Positions 24,117 through 34,340 of a DNA stretch of 64,000 bases are shown piece after piece. Origin of the DNA: an uncultured Armatimonadota bacterium (GTDB lineage Bacteria; Armatimonadota; Fimbriimonadia; Fimbriimonadales; Fimbriimonadaceae). Numbering within the stretch: the first letter of the stretch is position 1; each line of letters starts with the position of its first letter. The notes under the pieces are model-generated. The model was not told the DNA's origin. It did not search any database and saw only the letters and a list, made by a program, of their open reading frames with translations. The stretch lies in contig CAIVDU010000048.1 of the NCBI GenBank assembly GCA_903904815.1, positions 24,794-88,793 on the forward strand. The letters run 5' to 3'. The translations under genes and the position numbers were made by a program.

Positions 24117-26093
24117 CTAGGCCTTCTTTTTTAGGAACAGGATCGAGTCCTTTGGTGTGAATGAGAGGGGGGCGATTGTGAAGTTTTTCACGTACACGGT
24201 CGTGGTTTCTTCTTTGCCGGTGTTCAGGTCGACGATTGTTGCGTTGTAGGCGCCGTCTTGGAGGGCGGCACCGATGATCTTGACGGGGAGTGGGGTGGCG
24301 ATCCCCTCGGCGGTGGTCACACGAGCCATGAACCAGTCGAGTTCTTCCAGTCCTGTCACCCGCACGGGGGAGCCGAGTCCGGGAACGGAGATGCTAGTCA
24401 GGGTGTACCAGTCCGCGCCTGAGTTGGCGATCTTGAGGTCATGAGCGCCGGGGTGAAGCGGTACTGAGATCGTTTCGTCGACGGTGTGGTTCTTATCGGA
24501 AGGAGGATAGACCTTCGACGTGAGAGGCTGTCCGCCGTCGGTGATCTCAATGGACGCCCCGCCCTGAGAAATCTGGTTCACCTTGATCTGAAGCGTGCCT
24601 AGCTTCGTCAGGGTGAATTTCAGTTCGATGGGGCCGGGGAACATGTCTCGGTGAGAGGCTCCCTGGATGTAAGATGGGAGTCCGCCGAGGTCTTTTTGGC
24701 TGGCTTCCTCTGGGAGATTGAAGCTAATTTTGGTTGCCTTGGCCCAAGAGCCACCAGGACGGAGGACGAGATCGCCACCGCCAGGGGCAGAGACGGTCAG
24801 CCGAGATGGGTGCGCATCGGGATGGTTGGCAATTCCGGTGAGGTTGGCAATTCGCTGGCCCGTGGTGAGTTCGGAATAGAGATTTTCCTTTTGCACTACG
24901 TCCCAATACCAATACTGCCCGGCACCGGCCTGATTCGCCAGCATTCCCGCATAGAGCCCGTCTCGCATGGCCTGGCGAGAATCCTGTTTACCACCGGGGC
25001 CGAATTCACCGTAGAAGACCGGTTTGCCACTGGGAAGAGGTGTGCCGAGGATCGAGGAGGCGATGTCGGCTGGATAGGTGTGGGGCTGGAGATAGTCGAG
25101 CGGAGCAATGATGTCCGGATAGTCGAGTGTCGAGCTAGAGGTGACCAGGTGGTGATAGGGGTCGATGGAACGGAGGTAGTCCGCCATCTCTTTGTGCCAG
25201 GTGGCGACATCGGCCGACCGGGTCTTCATCGCGTCGACCCATTGGACCTCATTGAACAGTTCCCAACTCAGGACATTGGGAGACGATGCGTAGCGGGCGA
25301 CGGCATAGCGGAGCCAGATCTTAGCCCGGCGTCTCGCCTCGGGGTCGGTGAAGAAGTCGGACGGGTCTTTTAGGAACCCGCCTTTGGCGGCATTCCAGGG
25401 ATTGTCGGGCCAGTTCGGATCAGTCGTGGAAGAGACCTCGCCATGGTGGAACAATGTGAACTGAAAGGGAAGGGATGCCTTGTCGCAAGCGGCGACGACG
25501 CCTGCCCACTGTTGGAGCGCGGGCAGCCACATTTGGTTCTTAATGGCTCTTGGGTCGTTGTTCGGCCACCAGGGGTTCTTGCCGTCCCAGGCGCAGGCCC
25601 AAATTCGAGCCCAGTTGCCTCCAGCCGCGCCGACCTTGGCAATCTGGTCGGTGAGGCTAATTCCTCCCGCCGCCCATGCCAAGTCGATGCCGACTGGGAA
25701 ATAGGGTTGGCCGCTGTCCCACTGGAATCGATTTGAGTGGACTGGGTCGCGGTGGATGAAACCGTTGGGTATAGGGGTCGTGAGGGTTACGGAACCTTCG
25801 TCGGGAGATTGTTCAGCGATCTTGCCGTTGCGGTTCAGCACGGCCTTGAACTTGCCTCTTGTGGGGGCGACCAGGATTGCCGAGTAGCCGTTTCCATCGA
25901 AGTAGGCGATTCTCTCGTAGCTCTCCCCGTGCTCACCCGTGAACTTCACACGAACGTCGTTTTGGTCGGGATCGTACGGGTCGCCATCGAAAACGGAGTG
26001 GAAACTAGCGGTAGCCGGGCCGTACCAGACCGTCGGTGTCGTGGGTCCCTGGCGCACGACGGAGAGCGCGGGAAGAAGCAACGTAACCAGCAT
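24117..26093 (-). CDS. Secreted GH5-like glycoside hydrolase with N-terminal DUF5060-like domain
   Basis: 658 residues. A short signal peptide (about 1-15) is followed by an immunoglobulin-like DUF5060-type module (about 25-105, WYGPATASFHSVFDGDPYDP) and a (beta/alpha)8 catalytic domain (about 110-440). The acid/base Glu282 is in SWELFNEVQW and the nucleophile Glu363 in VFYGEFGPGG. The C-terminal 200 residues form beta-sandwich modules likely to bind carbohydrate. It probably cleaves a beta-glycan outside the cytoplasm; the substrate cannot be read. Inferred family: GH5 or a closely related clan GH-A family. Confidence 0.82.
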   Translation of the reverse strand: MLVTLLLPALSVVRQGPTTPTVWYGPATASFHSVFDGDPYDPDQNDVRVKFTGEHGESYERIAYFDGNGYSAILVAPTRGKFKAVLNRNGKIAEQSPDEGSVTLTTPIPNGFIHRDPVHSNRFQWDSGQPYFPVGIDLAWAAGGISLTDQIAKVGAAGGNWARIWACAWDGKNPWWPNNDPRAIKNQMWLPALQQWAGVVAACDKASLPFQFTLFHHGEVSSTTDPNWPDNPWNAAKGGFLKDPSDFFTDPEARRRAKIWLRYAVARYASSPNVLSWELFNEVQWVDAMKTRSADVATWHKEMADYLRSIDPYHHLVTSSSTLDYPDIIAPLDYLQPHTYPADIASSILGTPLPSGKPVFYGEFGPGGKQDSRQAMRDGLYAGMLANQAGAGQYWYWDVVQKENLYSELTTGQRIANLTGIANHPDAHPSRLTVSAPGGGDLVLRPGGSWAKATKISFNLPEEASQKDLGGLPSYIQGASHRDMFPGPIELKFTLTKLGTLQIKVNQISQGGASIEITDGGQPLTSKVYPPSDKNHTVDETISVPLHPGAHDLKIANSGADWYTLTSISVPGLGSPVRVTGLEELDWFMARVTTAEGIATPLPVKIIGAALQDGAYNATIVDLNTGKEETTTVYVKNFTIAPLSFTPKDSILFLKKKA

Positions 26094-26368
26094 TCGGCAA
26101 GCATACCGAAGCCGACGGGAAATCTACTAATGGTGTGTTAGTCCTCTTTTGTCATCACAAATGAGGACAGCGAGCAGAAAAGTTTTCCCTAAGATATCCC
26201 TGTATATCTTCCAACAATCCCTGGATATACGGGAAGCCGATTAAGTACTTGTGAGTTGCAGTAGGTGTTTTGATGCGGTCTCTGGCGCAAGGTTTGCCAC
26301 GCCGGGCGCAGTGAAGGGCGACCGAAAATTAAGGCACGGCTCGTGGAAATGGCAGGAAGGTGCGGAAA

Positions 26369-28315
26369 ATGACAAAGATATTCGCGAATTTAGGATTGAG
26401 AATTAAACTTGCATTAGGATTTGGGCTAGTGTTGGGCTTTATGGTGGTCGTGAGTGTGTTCGCACTCAACACCCTCGTGGAGTTGAAGGACGGGGTTCAC
26501 CGAGTCACCGACGGGTCTCTTGCCGCGACAGCCCAGCTCAATAAGTTTAGTTACAACGCCTCGATGGCGCGTACCGTGCAGTTCCGCTTGACGGGTGTGA
26601 GCCGCACGAAGATCGACAAGGTTCTTCCACGCGAGACCGGCGCGGAGAAACTCGCCAACGAGGCACTCGACGCGTACGAGAAGAGCGCAAAGGATCCGTT
26701 TGAGAAGAAGAATATCGCCGCCTTGCGAGCCGCTTGGGAGCACTACACTTCGCTCTGGCAGCAGTGCATGCCGGTAGTCCTGGGCGCAGACCAGAAGGCG
26801 GGCTTTAAGCTCGTCGATGCCGACTTGGGGAACGTGTTTCGCGACGAACTGCGTCCACCACTCACTGCCCTGGGCGACTGGAACATTAAGCAGGCGAAAA
26901 TGATCGCTAAGCGTGCGGACGCCTCTTCTAAGACCGCCGTTCAGATTGTCATTGCCTTGACTGCGATCGCTCTCGCATTTGGAGCACTGTTGGGCCTCTT
27001 TATCTCCAACAGCATCATCCGACCGATTTCCGAAGTGGCTTCGAGACTCGTGAAGCTCAGCGATGAAAGCGTGAGCGAGTTGAGCCGAGGTCTTGAGGCT
27101 CTGGCCCTGGGCGACCTCACGTCCCCGGTGCTTCATTCCGTAACTCCCGTGCCGCACGCCTCCCGTGACGAAGTGGGGCGTATGGCCGCCACCTTCAATG
27201 TGACGCTGGAACGCATCGATCAGTCGATCGAGTCATACAATGCTGCCCGTCTTTCGTTGGCGGCGATGGTTGACAACATCGCGAAGTGCGCTCACACGGT
27301 AGCGGCGACGAGCGAAGAGTTGGCTCAGTGTAGCCACCAGAGCCGAATCGCGTCTGCAGAGATTGCTCAAGGTAGCGAGCGACTTGCCAGTGAGTCCATT
27401 GATGCGGCGTCAATTGTTGAGGAACTGAACTCGATGGTCAGTTCCGTTAAGACGAGCAGCCGTCAGCAACAGGCAGCGATCCAAGGGGCAGCTAACGTTC
27501 TCGCGGAGACGCAGGGGCGAATTTCGGGCGTTGCGGATGCGGCAACCTCTATGTCGGAGTCCGCTTCGACCGGTTACGATACCGTTTCGGGCATCGTGTC
27601 GACCATGGACCACGTGCGAGCCCAGGCGGAAGCTTCTTCTCAGAAGGTGCAGGACCTTGAGGCGAAGAGCCAGCAGATTGGCCGCATCGTTCAAAGCATC
27701 GAGGCGATCTCGGAGCAGACGAACCTGTTGGCGCTGAATGCGGCGATCGAGGCAGCGCGTGCTGGAGAACATGGGCGCGGCTTTGCAGTGGTGGCAGACG
27801 AAGTTCGAAAACTTGCCGAAAAGGCGGCCCAATCGACAAAGGAGATCACGGTTCTGATTGATGGCGTGACGATGACGGTATCCGAGACGGTGCTTGCGAT
27901 TGAAGGAACTTCGATCGGAGTGGCGGAAGGGGTGGCTCATACCCAGAGGGCAGGCAAGGCGCTCGAGGACATTCTCGCCTCGTCTAAAATCGTTGCCGCG
28001 CGGGCTTCGGAGTTAGGCGCTCTGACTCGCAGTGCCAACGAAAAGATGACTGAGGTGGCAGAAAGCGCAAGCTACAATGTTGGCTCTTCGGACGAGATGG
28101 CTTCGGGAACAGACCGTGTGAGAAGCACAATCTCTAACGTGGCGGCAGTCAGCGAAGAGTCGGCGGCCGGCGCTCAGGAGTTGAGCGCGTCGGTCGAAGA
28201 AGTGAGTTCGGCGGCACATCAACTGAGTCAGCTAAGCGTCGAGTTGAAGGATCTGGTGAGCCATTTCAATACAGGAATGACTCATCAGGAGACGGTTTTG
28301 AAGCGAGCCGCCTAG
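26369..28315 (+). CDS. Methyl-accepting chemotaxis protein
   Basis: 648 residues from ATG 26369, chosen over GTG 26360 because AGGAAGG lies eight bases upstream. Transmembrane segment one is at about residues 12-33, followed by a four-helix-bundle ligand domain and transmembrane segment two at about 192-214. A HAMP domain and a long signalling hairpin complete it. The conserved tip [20 protein letters not shown] with [18 protein letters not shown] identifies the CheA/CheW-binding region. The ligand is unknown. No che genes are nearby, so it must feed a signalling array encoded elsewhere. Confidence 0.95.
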   Translation: MTKIFANLGLRIKLALGFGLVLGFMVVVSVFALNTLVELKDGVHRVTDGSLAATAQLNKFSYNASMARTVQFRLTGVSRTKIDKVLPRETGAEKLANEALDAYEKSAKDPFEKKNIAALRAAWEHYTSLWQQCMPVVLGADQKAGFKLVDADLGNVFRDELRPPLTALGDWNIKQAKMIAKRADASSKTAVQIVIALTAIALAFGALLGLFISNSIIRPISEVASRLVKLSDESVSELSRGLEALALGDLTSPVLHSVTPVPHASRDEVGRMAATFNVTLERIDQSIESYNAARLSLAAMVDNIAKCAHTVAATSEELAQCSHQSRIASAEIAQGSERLASESIDAASIVEELNSMVSSVKTSSRQQQAAIQGAANVLAETQGRISGVADAATSMSESASTGYDTVSGIVSTMDHVRAQAEASSQKVQDLEAKSQQIGRIVQSIEAISEQTNLLALNAAIEAARAGEHGRGFAVVADEVRKLAEKAAQSTKEITVLIDGVTMTVSETVLAIEGTSIGVAEGVAHTQRAGKALEDILASSKIVAARASELGALTRSANEKMTEVAESASYNVGSSDEMASGTDRVRSTISNVAAVSEESAAGAQELSASVEEVSSAAHQLSQLSVELKDLVSHFNTGMTHQETVLKRAA

Positions 28316-28379
28316 GCGGCCTCCGGCCGGGGAGCGGGCGAGGGCGCCTTTTACGAGCTCCTCGACTTTCGCGATACTC
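28316..28379 (+). repeat. Dispersed intergenic repeat, copy B
   Basis: Begins at the stop codon of the chemotaxis receptor gene and matches 23723-23789 over its whole length with small indels. Both copies sit immediately downstream of plus-strand genes, in the same orientation. Confidence 0.65.
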
Positions 28380-28548
28380 TGATCATCCTCCGCCTGGGGT
28401 CGCCGTGCCTCCCCAGGGCGGTGGGAACTCCGGAAGGCTGTATTCCCCGGCCCTGGGTTTTGAGCGTGCGGGACTTCGGATATCGCCCAGAACGGTCCCG
28501 CTGAGCGCTCTTGTCCCCTGAAACCTAAGGCAGTGGGTTCGCCAGGAT

Positions 28549-30063
28549 CTATTCCGCCTCATCCGCTTTTTCGTGCTTTCGACCAGACGCGGGGCGGGTG
28601 CGCATTTCGGCCCAGGTTCTTAGTTCATCGATTTCTTCCGACATCATGACGCTCAGGGGCACCGTGGCCTTTGCCTCGGCGATGATGTCTTTTTGAAGGA
28701 GCTCGCGGCCAGCATCAAAAGCGACATAGAGCCCGCCGAGGATGACTTGCTCGATTTCAGCTCCGCTGAAGCCATCGGTAGCCTTGGCGAGGGCTTTGAG
28801 ATTGAACTTGGCGACGTCTCGTTTCCGCTTTGAGAGGTGAATCGAGAAGACTTGCTCGCGCTCGGCTTGGGAAGGCAGGTCGACGAAGAAGATCTCATCG
28901 AATCGTCCTTTCCGGAGCATCTCCGGTGGGAGCGTGGTGACGTCGTTTGCGGTCGCGATGAGGAAAACCGGGGAGGTCTTTTCGCTCATCCAGGTCAGAA
29001 ACGTCGAGAACACCCGGGCGGTGGTGCCGCTGTCACTGACGCTTCCCAGACCGGCAAACCCCTTCTCCAATTCATCTGCCCACAGGACGCAGGGCGCTAC
29101 CGATTCGGCGACCCGAATCGCCTTGCGGATGTTCTCCTCGCTCTGACCGACCAATGACCCGAAGATACGACCGACGTCGAGGCGCAACAGGGGAAGATTC
29201 CACTGGGCAGCGACCGCCTTGGCGCAGAGCGACTTTCCGCAACCCTGGACTCCCAGAAGCAAGATGCCCTTGGGAGCAGGTAGGCCGAAGGCTTGGGCTT
29301 TGTCGGTGAAGCTGTTGGTGCGCTTGCTGAGCCATTCCTTGAGGAGGTCGAGTCCACCGACGTCGTTCAGTCGCGCGTCCGGCTCGTAATATTCGAGGAG
29401 GCCCGATTTGCGAATGATCTGCTTCTTCTCTTCGAGGATGACGGTGACGTCGAACTTCTTCTTTTCGACCAACGATCTGGCAAACACGGATTCAATTTCG
29501 TCTTGGGTGAGCCCCTGAGCGGATTTCACCAGGCGCTCTCGGGTAGCAGCGTCAATCGTGACGTCCAGGTTCGGATTGTCGCGAACCGCTTCAATGATTT
29601 TGCTGAGAGTGACCTCGATTTCCGGGTACCCCGGGAGGGGGAAGTCGATGACAGTGATGTCTTTCTCAAGGTCAGGCGGAAGGTTGAGGACGGGGCCAGT
29701 GAGAATGAGCGTCTGGGCGCGACTTCGGAGCCGGATGGCCAGATCGCGCAGCAAGCGGGTGACCCGGTAGTCCTTCATGTAAGGATGGAAATCCTTGAGC
29801 ATAAAGGTGGTGTATTCGGCCGCTTCGTGCACCTGGGCGAGGGCTTCGAGCTCGGGGGAGAGGCTAGAGGGTTTTAGCGGTCCCGAGCTCCGGACGACGG
29901 GCGGGCGAATGCCTTGGGTGACGGACCAGGTGTGAAGTGTGCGGTTGAGGCCGCGGCAGATCGTGGATAGGGTGTCCTCCAACCGCCGCTCTTCCCAAGA
30001 GACAACATAGAGAATGGGATACTTGGCGCGGATAAGGACTTCGATCTCGTGAGCGGCAGACAT
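28549..30063 (-). CDS. Ycf46-like AAA+ ATPase
   Basis: 504 residues. An N-terminal domain of about 225 residues (HEIEVLIRAKYPILYVVSWEE) is typical of the Ycf46 family found in cyanobacteria and plastid genomes. The AAA+ module follows, with Walker A GVQGCGKS (271-278), Walker B CVLWADELEKG (325-335) and second-region features LIATANDV and MLRKGRFDE (arginine finger). Predicted to be a hexameric remodelling ATPase in the cytoplasm. In cyanobacteria the homologue is linked to inorganic-carbon responses, but no such genes are nearby, so the substrate is unknown. Confidence 0.85.
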   Translation of the reverse strand: MSAAHEIEVLIRAKYPILYVVSWEERRLEDTLSTICRGLNRTLHTWSVTQGIRPPVVRSSGPLKPSSLSPELEALAQVHEAAEYTTFMLKDFHPYMKDYRVTRLLRDLAIRLRSRAQTLILTGPVLNLPPDLEKDITVIDFPLPGYPEIEVTLSKIIEAVRDNPNLDVTIDAATRERLVKSAQGLTQDEIESVFARSLVEKKKFDVTVILEEKKQIIRKSGLLEYYEPDARLNDVGGLDLLKEWLSKRTNSFTDKAQAFGLPAPKGILLLGVQGCGKSLCAKAVAAQWNLPLLRLDVGRIFGSLVGQSEENIRKAIRVAESVAPCVLWADELEKGFAGLGSVSDSGTTARVFSTFLTWMSEKTSPVFLIATANDVTTLPPEMLRKGRFDEIFFVDLPSQAEREQVFSIHLSKRKRDVAKFNLKALAKATDGFSGAEIEQVILGGLYVAFDAGRELLQKDIIAEAKATVPLSVMMSEEIDELRTWAEMRTRPASGRKHEKADEAE

Positions 30064-30134
30064 CTGGAAGTGATTCTATCGCTGTTTGGCAGGGGCGGTG
30101 GGCGGTTTGGCAAATTGCTCGGCCAGTTCCAAAG

Positions 30135-31163
30135 CTATTCACGGGGAGGTAGCAACGCCGCATCCAGATGCATTTGGGCTACATGCTTGAGAGCGAAGTA
30201 GAAGGTCGCCGCGAGAATTGTGGTGAATACTCCGGCAGCTTCAAGCTTCTCGACCTTATAGTCTTTGACCACGAACCAGGCCAACTGAAAAATGTTGAGG
30301 GCAATAATCCCTCGGAGCATCCAGTTCACGTGGAGGCGAGCAAGTATATAGGCGCCAAAAGGAGCCATAAAAAGTACGACCGGAAATGCACAGAGCCACG
30401 TTCTAATCTGGTAACTCGTGAGACCATGTGGGCCTTGGTCAATAATCGCCCGGTAGGCGAATCCAAAAATGCTGAGCGATGCCTGCAATACGATGCTGAT
30501 ACGTACGGCAATCTTCGCGGTCATGTTGAACCGGGTGATCAGAAACATGTACAGCAGGATGTCTGCCCCGGTGCCAAAGAGACTGGACACGATTCCGCCG
30601 CCAATCAAAATGACGCCGAGATAAGCGGCGTCGAGCTTTGAGCCTATGGTCAAACGCGTCTGTGTACCGCGATGGTCGCTGAAATAATAGGCGGTCACGA
30701 ATGTGGCGCTTAGGCTCACAAAAAGTGCCTGGATGATGTAGACGGGAATCTGCTGGAAGAACTGGAATCCCGCCACCATCCCCGCGATGCACATGGGGAC
30801 AAACACAAAGCACGGCCGATAGTCGCGTCTATCCGTTTCCTTGTTGGTGAGGATCCAGATACTCGCACTGGTCATCCCAATACTCTGGATCATCATGGAG
30901 AAGTCTCGGGCAAGCACACGGTCGATGTGCAGAAACACGCTGAGCACGGGAAATGCAACGGCTCCGCCTCCCTCTGGCGTAAACCCGGCCACGAACGCTC
31001 CAACCACCATGATTGCCGGGTAGTACCAGTGTTCGAAAAGAAACTGAATGCTATTGAGAGCTGCAAATAGCGCTCCCCACACGGTAAGGGCCGTGAAGTA
31101 CCAGATCGTAAAGATTCTGCTCTTGAACATGAACCAGCTTGCCTGAGGCGCCCATGATACCAA
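30135..31163 (-). CDS. TauE/SafE-family anion permease
   Basis: 342 residues, about eight to nine membrane segments. The first half carries AFVAGFTPEGGGAVAFPVLS and the second IGGGIVSSLFGTGADI, the paired glycine-rich motifs of TauE/SafE transporters, which move sulfite, sulfoacetate and similar anions. The start at 31163 gives an unusual leader; ATG 31130 (MFKSRIFTIWY) is an alternative. No sulfur metabolism genes adjoin it, so the substrate is open. Confidence 0.82.
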   Translation of the reverse strand: MVSWAPQASWFMFKSRIFTIWYFTALTVWGALFAALNSIQFLFEHWYYPAIMVVGAFVAGFTPEGGGAVAFPVLSVFLHIDRVLARDFSMMIQSIGMTSASIWILTNKETDRRDYRPCFVFVPMCIAGMVAGFQFFQQIPVYIIQALFVSLSATFVTAYYFSDHRGTQTRLTIGSKLDAAYLGVILIGGGIVSSLFGTGADILLYMFLITRFNMTAKIAVRISIVLQASLSIFGFAYRAIIDQGPHGLTSYQIRTWLCAFPVVLFMAPFGAYILARLHVNWMLRGIIALNIFQLAWFVVKDYKVEKLEAAGVFTTILAATFYFALKHVAQMHLDAALLPPRE

Positions 31164-31601
31164 GGCGGGTCGAGAACGGCAATCAACTTGAGATTTGGAG
31201 GGTTGCGCGCCTGAAGTTTCGCAAGAGTATTGCTGAGGCCAAACTCGCGAGTCCGGTCGGGTGAGCAGAGGATGTTGGGCAAGTTTCTAAGTTAGAATGA
31301 CGTCTAGGACGAGTCAAATTGAAACTCACCGGAAAATCATCCTGTTGTGCACGCCTAAGCCCGAACGGTGCTGTCGGCAGTCCATTTAGTTCGTGGAGAA
31401 AGCATGGTGGTGAAAAATCGGCTCGCTCCTTTCCGCGCTCTAGAGTCAACGATCTCAGCATCTGCGATTTGGGCCCGGAAAATTGCTGGCGAGAGGACGA
31501 TTACTGGCGACGGTTACCTGGTCAAAGTGAGCGCTTCTCTTAGTCCCAGACAAATTACATTCAGGACCTCGCGGTAAAGGCGGTCCAAAAATGAGAACTC
31601 G
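31164..31601. other. Intergenic region between TauE and antiporter genes
   Basis: About 440 bases between divergent genes. A plus-strand frame of about 57-69 codons (31368-31577) has no ribosome site or recognisable motif and was not called. No riboswitch consensus could be recognised by eye. Promoters for both genes should lie here. Confidence 0.35.
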
Positions 31602-32954
31602 GTGGAAAATGGACGGATGACCGATGTTGATCTCATGCTGCATTTTTTGGTGCAGATCATTCTTATTTTAAGTGCTTGCAAAGTAGTAGGTTGGTTCGGA
31701 TCCAAGTTTCTCGGTCAAACCCAGGTGGTCATGGAGATGGTCACGGGTGTGATTCTGGGTCCCTCATGTTTCGGCGCCTTCTTTCCAGAGCTTCAGAAGT
31801 ATGTCTTTCCGAGCGGAGTGATCGGTAAGTTCAACGGCGCGGAGGTAAAGCATCCTTCGATGACGGTTCTGTACGTTATCGCCCAAATTGGACTCGTCCT
31901 TTACATGTTCACGGTCGGTCTTGAGTTCAACATCGGACTCATTTCCAAACGGGTGAAGGGCGTGATCAGCGTCTCATTGGCCGGCATCATCCTTCCCTTT
32001 GGGCTGGGCGCTGCATTGGCCTACTTCCTCCTGTCATCCGGGCGTACCGATCTGTTCGCATCAAGTGTGACGATCCCGGAAGCCGCTCTTTACATGGGAG
32101 CTGCCATGTGCATTACTGCTTTCCCGATGTTAGCCCGCATCCTGGTGGAGCGCGGCATCGCCCAAACAACGATGGGAACGTTAGCGCTCGGGGCGGGAGC
32201 CACAGACGATGTCACTGCCTGGGCCCTACTAGCAGTGGTATTGGCCTCCTACAAACACGATTCCAAATTTGCGCTGTACGCGATTGGCGGGGGAATCCTG
32301 TTCGGCATTATCGTCTTTACGCTGGGTAAGAAATTGATGTCTGGACTTGCGGCAAAGGTTGACCTCGGCGAACCACTCTCCCAAGGCACCTTTCTCACCG
32401 CGATGCTATTTCTTTTTACGGGAGCCTACATCACCGACGCGATTGGCGTTTATGCGGTATTTGGGGCGTTCATGGTAGGCGCGGCGATGCCGCGCGGCAA
32501 GCTGGTCGCCGCGTTAAGAAACAAGATTGAACCTCTTACGGTGGGCTGCTTCCTTCCTTTCTTCTTTGTGTATTCGGGCCTAAGCACAAAGTTCGGTTTG
32601 CTCAATACTCCGACGCTTTGGGGCATTTGTGGATTGGCTTGCGCGGCAGCAATGATTGGGAAGTTCGGCGGGTGTACCCTGGCGGCAAAAATGTCTGGAG
32701 AGTCATGGAGATCGGCCAGTGCGATCGGAACGCTCATGAATTCACGTGGCTTGATGGAACTCATCATCCTAAACATCGGGCGTCAGCAGCACGTGATTTC
32801 AGACACGTTATTCACGATGCTTGTCATCATGGCTATCGTCACTACGCTGATGGCATCTCCGTTGTTTAGGGCCATTCTCGGATCAGATCCCGAGAAAACG
32901 GTCCGAGAACTAGAGGACTTGCCCAATTCTGTGATTTCTGTAGGGCTAGCTTAG
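31602..32954 (+). CDS. CPA2-family cation/proton antiporter
   Basis: 450 residues, about 12 membrane segments. EMVTGVILGPSCFGAFFPE near the N-terminus, LYMFTVGLEF, GAGATDDVTAW (the conserved aspartate pair of the ion site) and LNSRGLMELIILN are signatures of the Kef/GerN/NapA group. It exchanges Na+ or K+ for protons across the inner membrane. No C-terminal RCK/TrkA-N regulatory domain follows, unlike KefB/C. The start is GTG 31602 or ATG 31617; neither has a clear ribosome site. Confidence 0.9.
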   Translation: MENGRMTDVDLMLHFLVQIILILSACKVVGWFGSKFLGQTQVVMEMVTGVILGPSCFGAFFPELQKYVFPSGVIGKFNGAEVKHPSMTVLYVIAQIGLVLYMFTVGLEFNIGLISKRVKGVISVSLAGIILPFGLGAALAYFLLSSGRTDLFASSVTIPEAALYMGAAMCITAFPMLARILVERGIAQTTMGTLALGAGATDDVTAWALLAVVLASYKHDSKFALYAIGGGILFGIIVFTLGKKLMSGLAAKVDLGEPLSQGTFLTAMLFLFTGAYITDAIGVYAVFGAFMVGAAMPRGKLVAALRNKIEPLTVGCFLPFFFVYSGLSTKFGLLNTPTLWGICGLACAAAMIGKFGGCTLAAKMSGESWRSASAIGTLMNSRGLMELIILNIGRQQHVISDTLFTMLVIMAIVTTLMASPLFRAILGSDPEKTVRELEDLPNSVISVGLA

Positions 32955-33067
32955 GCAGAATTTGAGCATTTTTAGGTGATGCGATTAAAATGTTGAGTTA
33001 GGTAGGATTTCCGGTTAAGGGACCATTAAAAATATCGGGTTAGACCCTAGTTATTGGAGAATCACGG

Positions 33068-34282
33068 ATGACATTTGGTATAGGATTCGCAATCGCAGCC
33101 TTCGCAAACTCATTGGCTATCAAGGCTGATGATGCCGCAAGCAGTAAGCTCACGCTTACGCCGACCTTTGACGATCGAGAGAGATTCGAGCGCCGCACGA
33201 ACAAGGGTTTCAGCGACGCCGTTGCCGATAACCGAAGCGACCTCTTTTCGCGAATTCGACCAGGTGTCAAGTTCAAGGTAAACAATCTGACGGGTCAGGT
33301 CGTTTACCAATACAGCCACGATCTTGGCTGGTTCCACAACGGGAACAACTCGACAGAAAACAGCGATTTGCTTCTCGCAAACGTCAACATTCCGGAGGGT
33401 GATGGCAAGATCACGGTTGGTCGACAGAGACTCAACATTGGCAGCCTGCGCATGTTGGAAGAAAGCAATTGGAATAACATCTCCACGACTTGGGACGGTG
33501 TCCGATTCCAGGGCCCAGAGGGCGACATCTTTGCGGCGTCGCTAGGAACAAACGGCAAGGAAGACCGAGAGGCTCGCTTGACCGGGTTCGATGTCGATTC
33601 TCGTTACGGAAAGACACTCGCTTTCTTCCAGCACGAAAACCTCGCTGGCAGCCGATTGGATCTCTACTCGTTCGACCAGTACCTTACGGGCAAGGTTGGA
33701 GGATTAGGATTCTCGATCGAAGGTATGGCACAGCTGGGAACTTGGGGTGCGAAGGACGTTCAGGCGTTCGCATCCAGCGTCAAGGTCACGAGGAACTTCT
33801 CTTCGAAATTTTCCGCGACCGTGGAAGGCGATATCGCCAGCGGTGGCAGCAACGCTCACCGAACAAACCAGTTCACCAACTTCTTTGGTGGTCACCACGC
33901 GTTCGATGGAGCATCCGATAACCAAGGTCTTTCCAACGTGAAAGAGGTCAACTTAGTTCTCAACTACCAGACCTCGAAAACGCTCAAGTCTTCGCTTGGA
34001 TGGTACAACTTCTCGCTCTACGACCCGACCGGCGGTTGGATCAACAAGAACGATACGGTCAACAAGAGCGGATCGACTTCGCTGATCGATGCAACGGGCG
34101 GTAAGGGTTCAAGTGTTGGACAGGAAGTCGACTTCGACACAAGCTGGACGTTCCGAAAGCACTCTACTCTCACTGTCGGCGTCGCCGACTTTATTCCAGG
34201 GAACTACCTCAAGGCGTTCACTGGAAGCGGGGCTTCGAAACAGTCCTACTGGTTCTTTGCCCAGATGGTCGTCAAGCTGTAG
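33068..34282 (+). CDS. Alginate-export-type outer-membrane porin
   Basis: 404 residues. A short hydrophobic leader (MTFGIGFAIAAFANSLAIKA) is followed by alternating beta strands. The sequence pattern (VTVGRQRLNIGS-like stretch IPEGDGKITVGRQRLN, WDGVRFQGP) fits the alginate_exp porin family, and it ends on an amphipathic strand and aliphatic residues (FFAQMVVKL), as outer-membrane barrels do. It supports the presence of an outer membrane. The start ATG 33068 has GGAG eight bases upstream. The true substrate is unknown. It ends in a good terminator. Confidence 0.82.
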   Translation: MTFGIGFAIAAFANSLAIKADDAASSKLTLTPTFDDRERFERRTNKGFSDAVADNRSDLFSRIRPGVKFKVNNLTGQVVYQYSHDLGWFHNGNNSTENSDLLLANVNIPEGDGKITVGRQRLNIGSLRMLEESNWNNISTTWDGVRFQGPEGDIFAASLGTNGKEDREARLTGFDVDSRYGKTLAFFQHENLAGSRLDLYSFDQYLTGKVGGLGFSIEGMAQLGTWGAKDVQAFASSVKVTRNFSSKFSATVEGDIASGGSNAHRTNQFTNFFGGHHAFDGASDNQGLSNVKEVNLVLNYQTSKTLKSSLGWYNFSLYDPTGGWINKNDTVNKSGSTSLIDATGGKGSSVGQEVDFDTSWTFRKHSTLTVGVADFIPGNYLKAFTGSGASKQSYWFFAQMVVKL

Positions 34283-34300
34283 GAGATCCATCGAGCAAAC

Positions 34301-34335
34301 AAACAGGGTGCTCCGCCACGCGGAGCGCCCTGTTT
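34301..34335 (+). terminator. Rho-independent terminator after the porin gene
   Basis: A 16-pair stem (34301-34316 with 34320-34335, one G-U on the plus strand) closes a 3-base loop and is followed by TCGTTTT. It is located between convergent genes, with best fit to the plus-strand porin transcript. Confidence 0.85.
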
Positions 34336-34340
34336 TCGTT

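Noticed and set aside
26094..26368. c-di-GMP riboswitch upstream of the chemotaxis receptor
   Set aside because: The leader is long and structured-looking but the GEMM consensus blocks are not present.
31368..31577. 57-69 codon plus-strand ORF before the antiporter
   Set aside because: No ribosome site, no motif, and it ends before the real gene in another frame.
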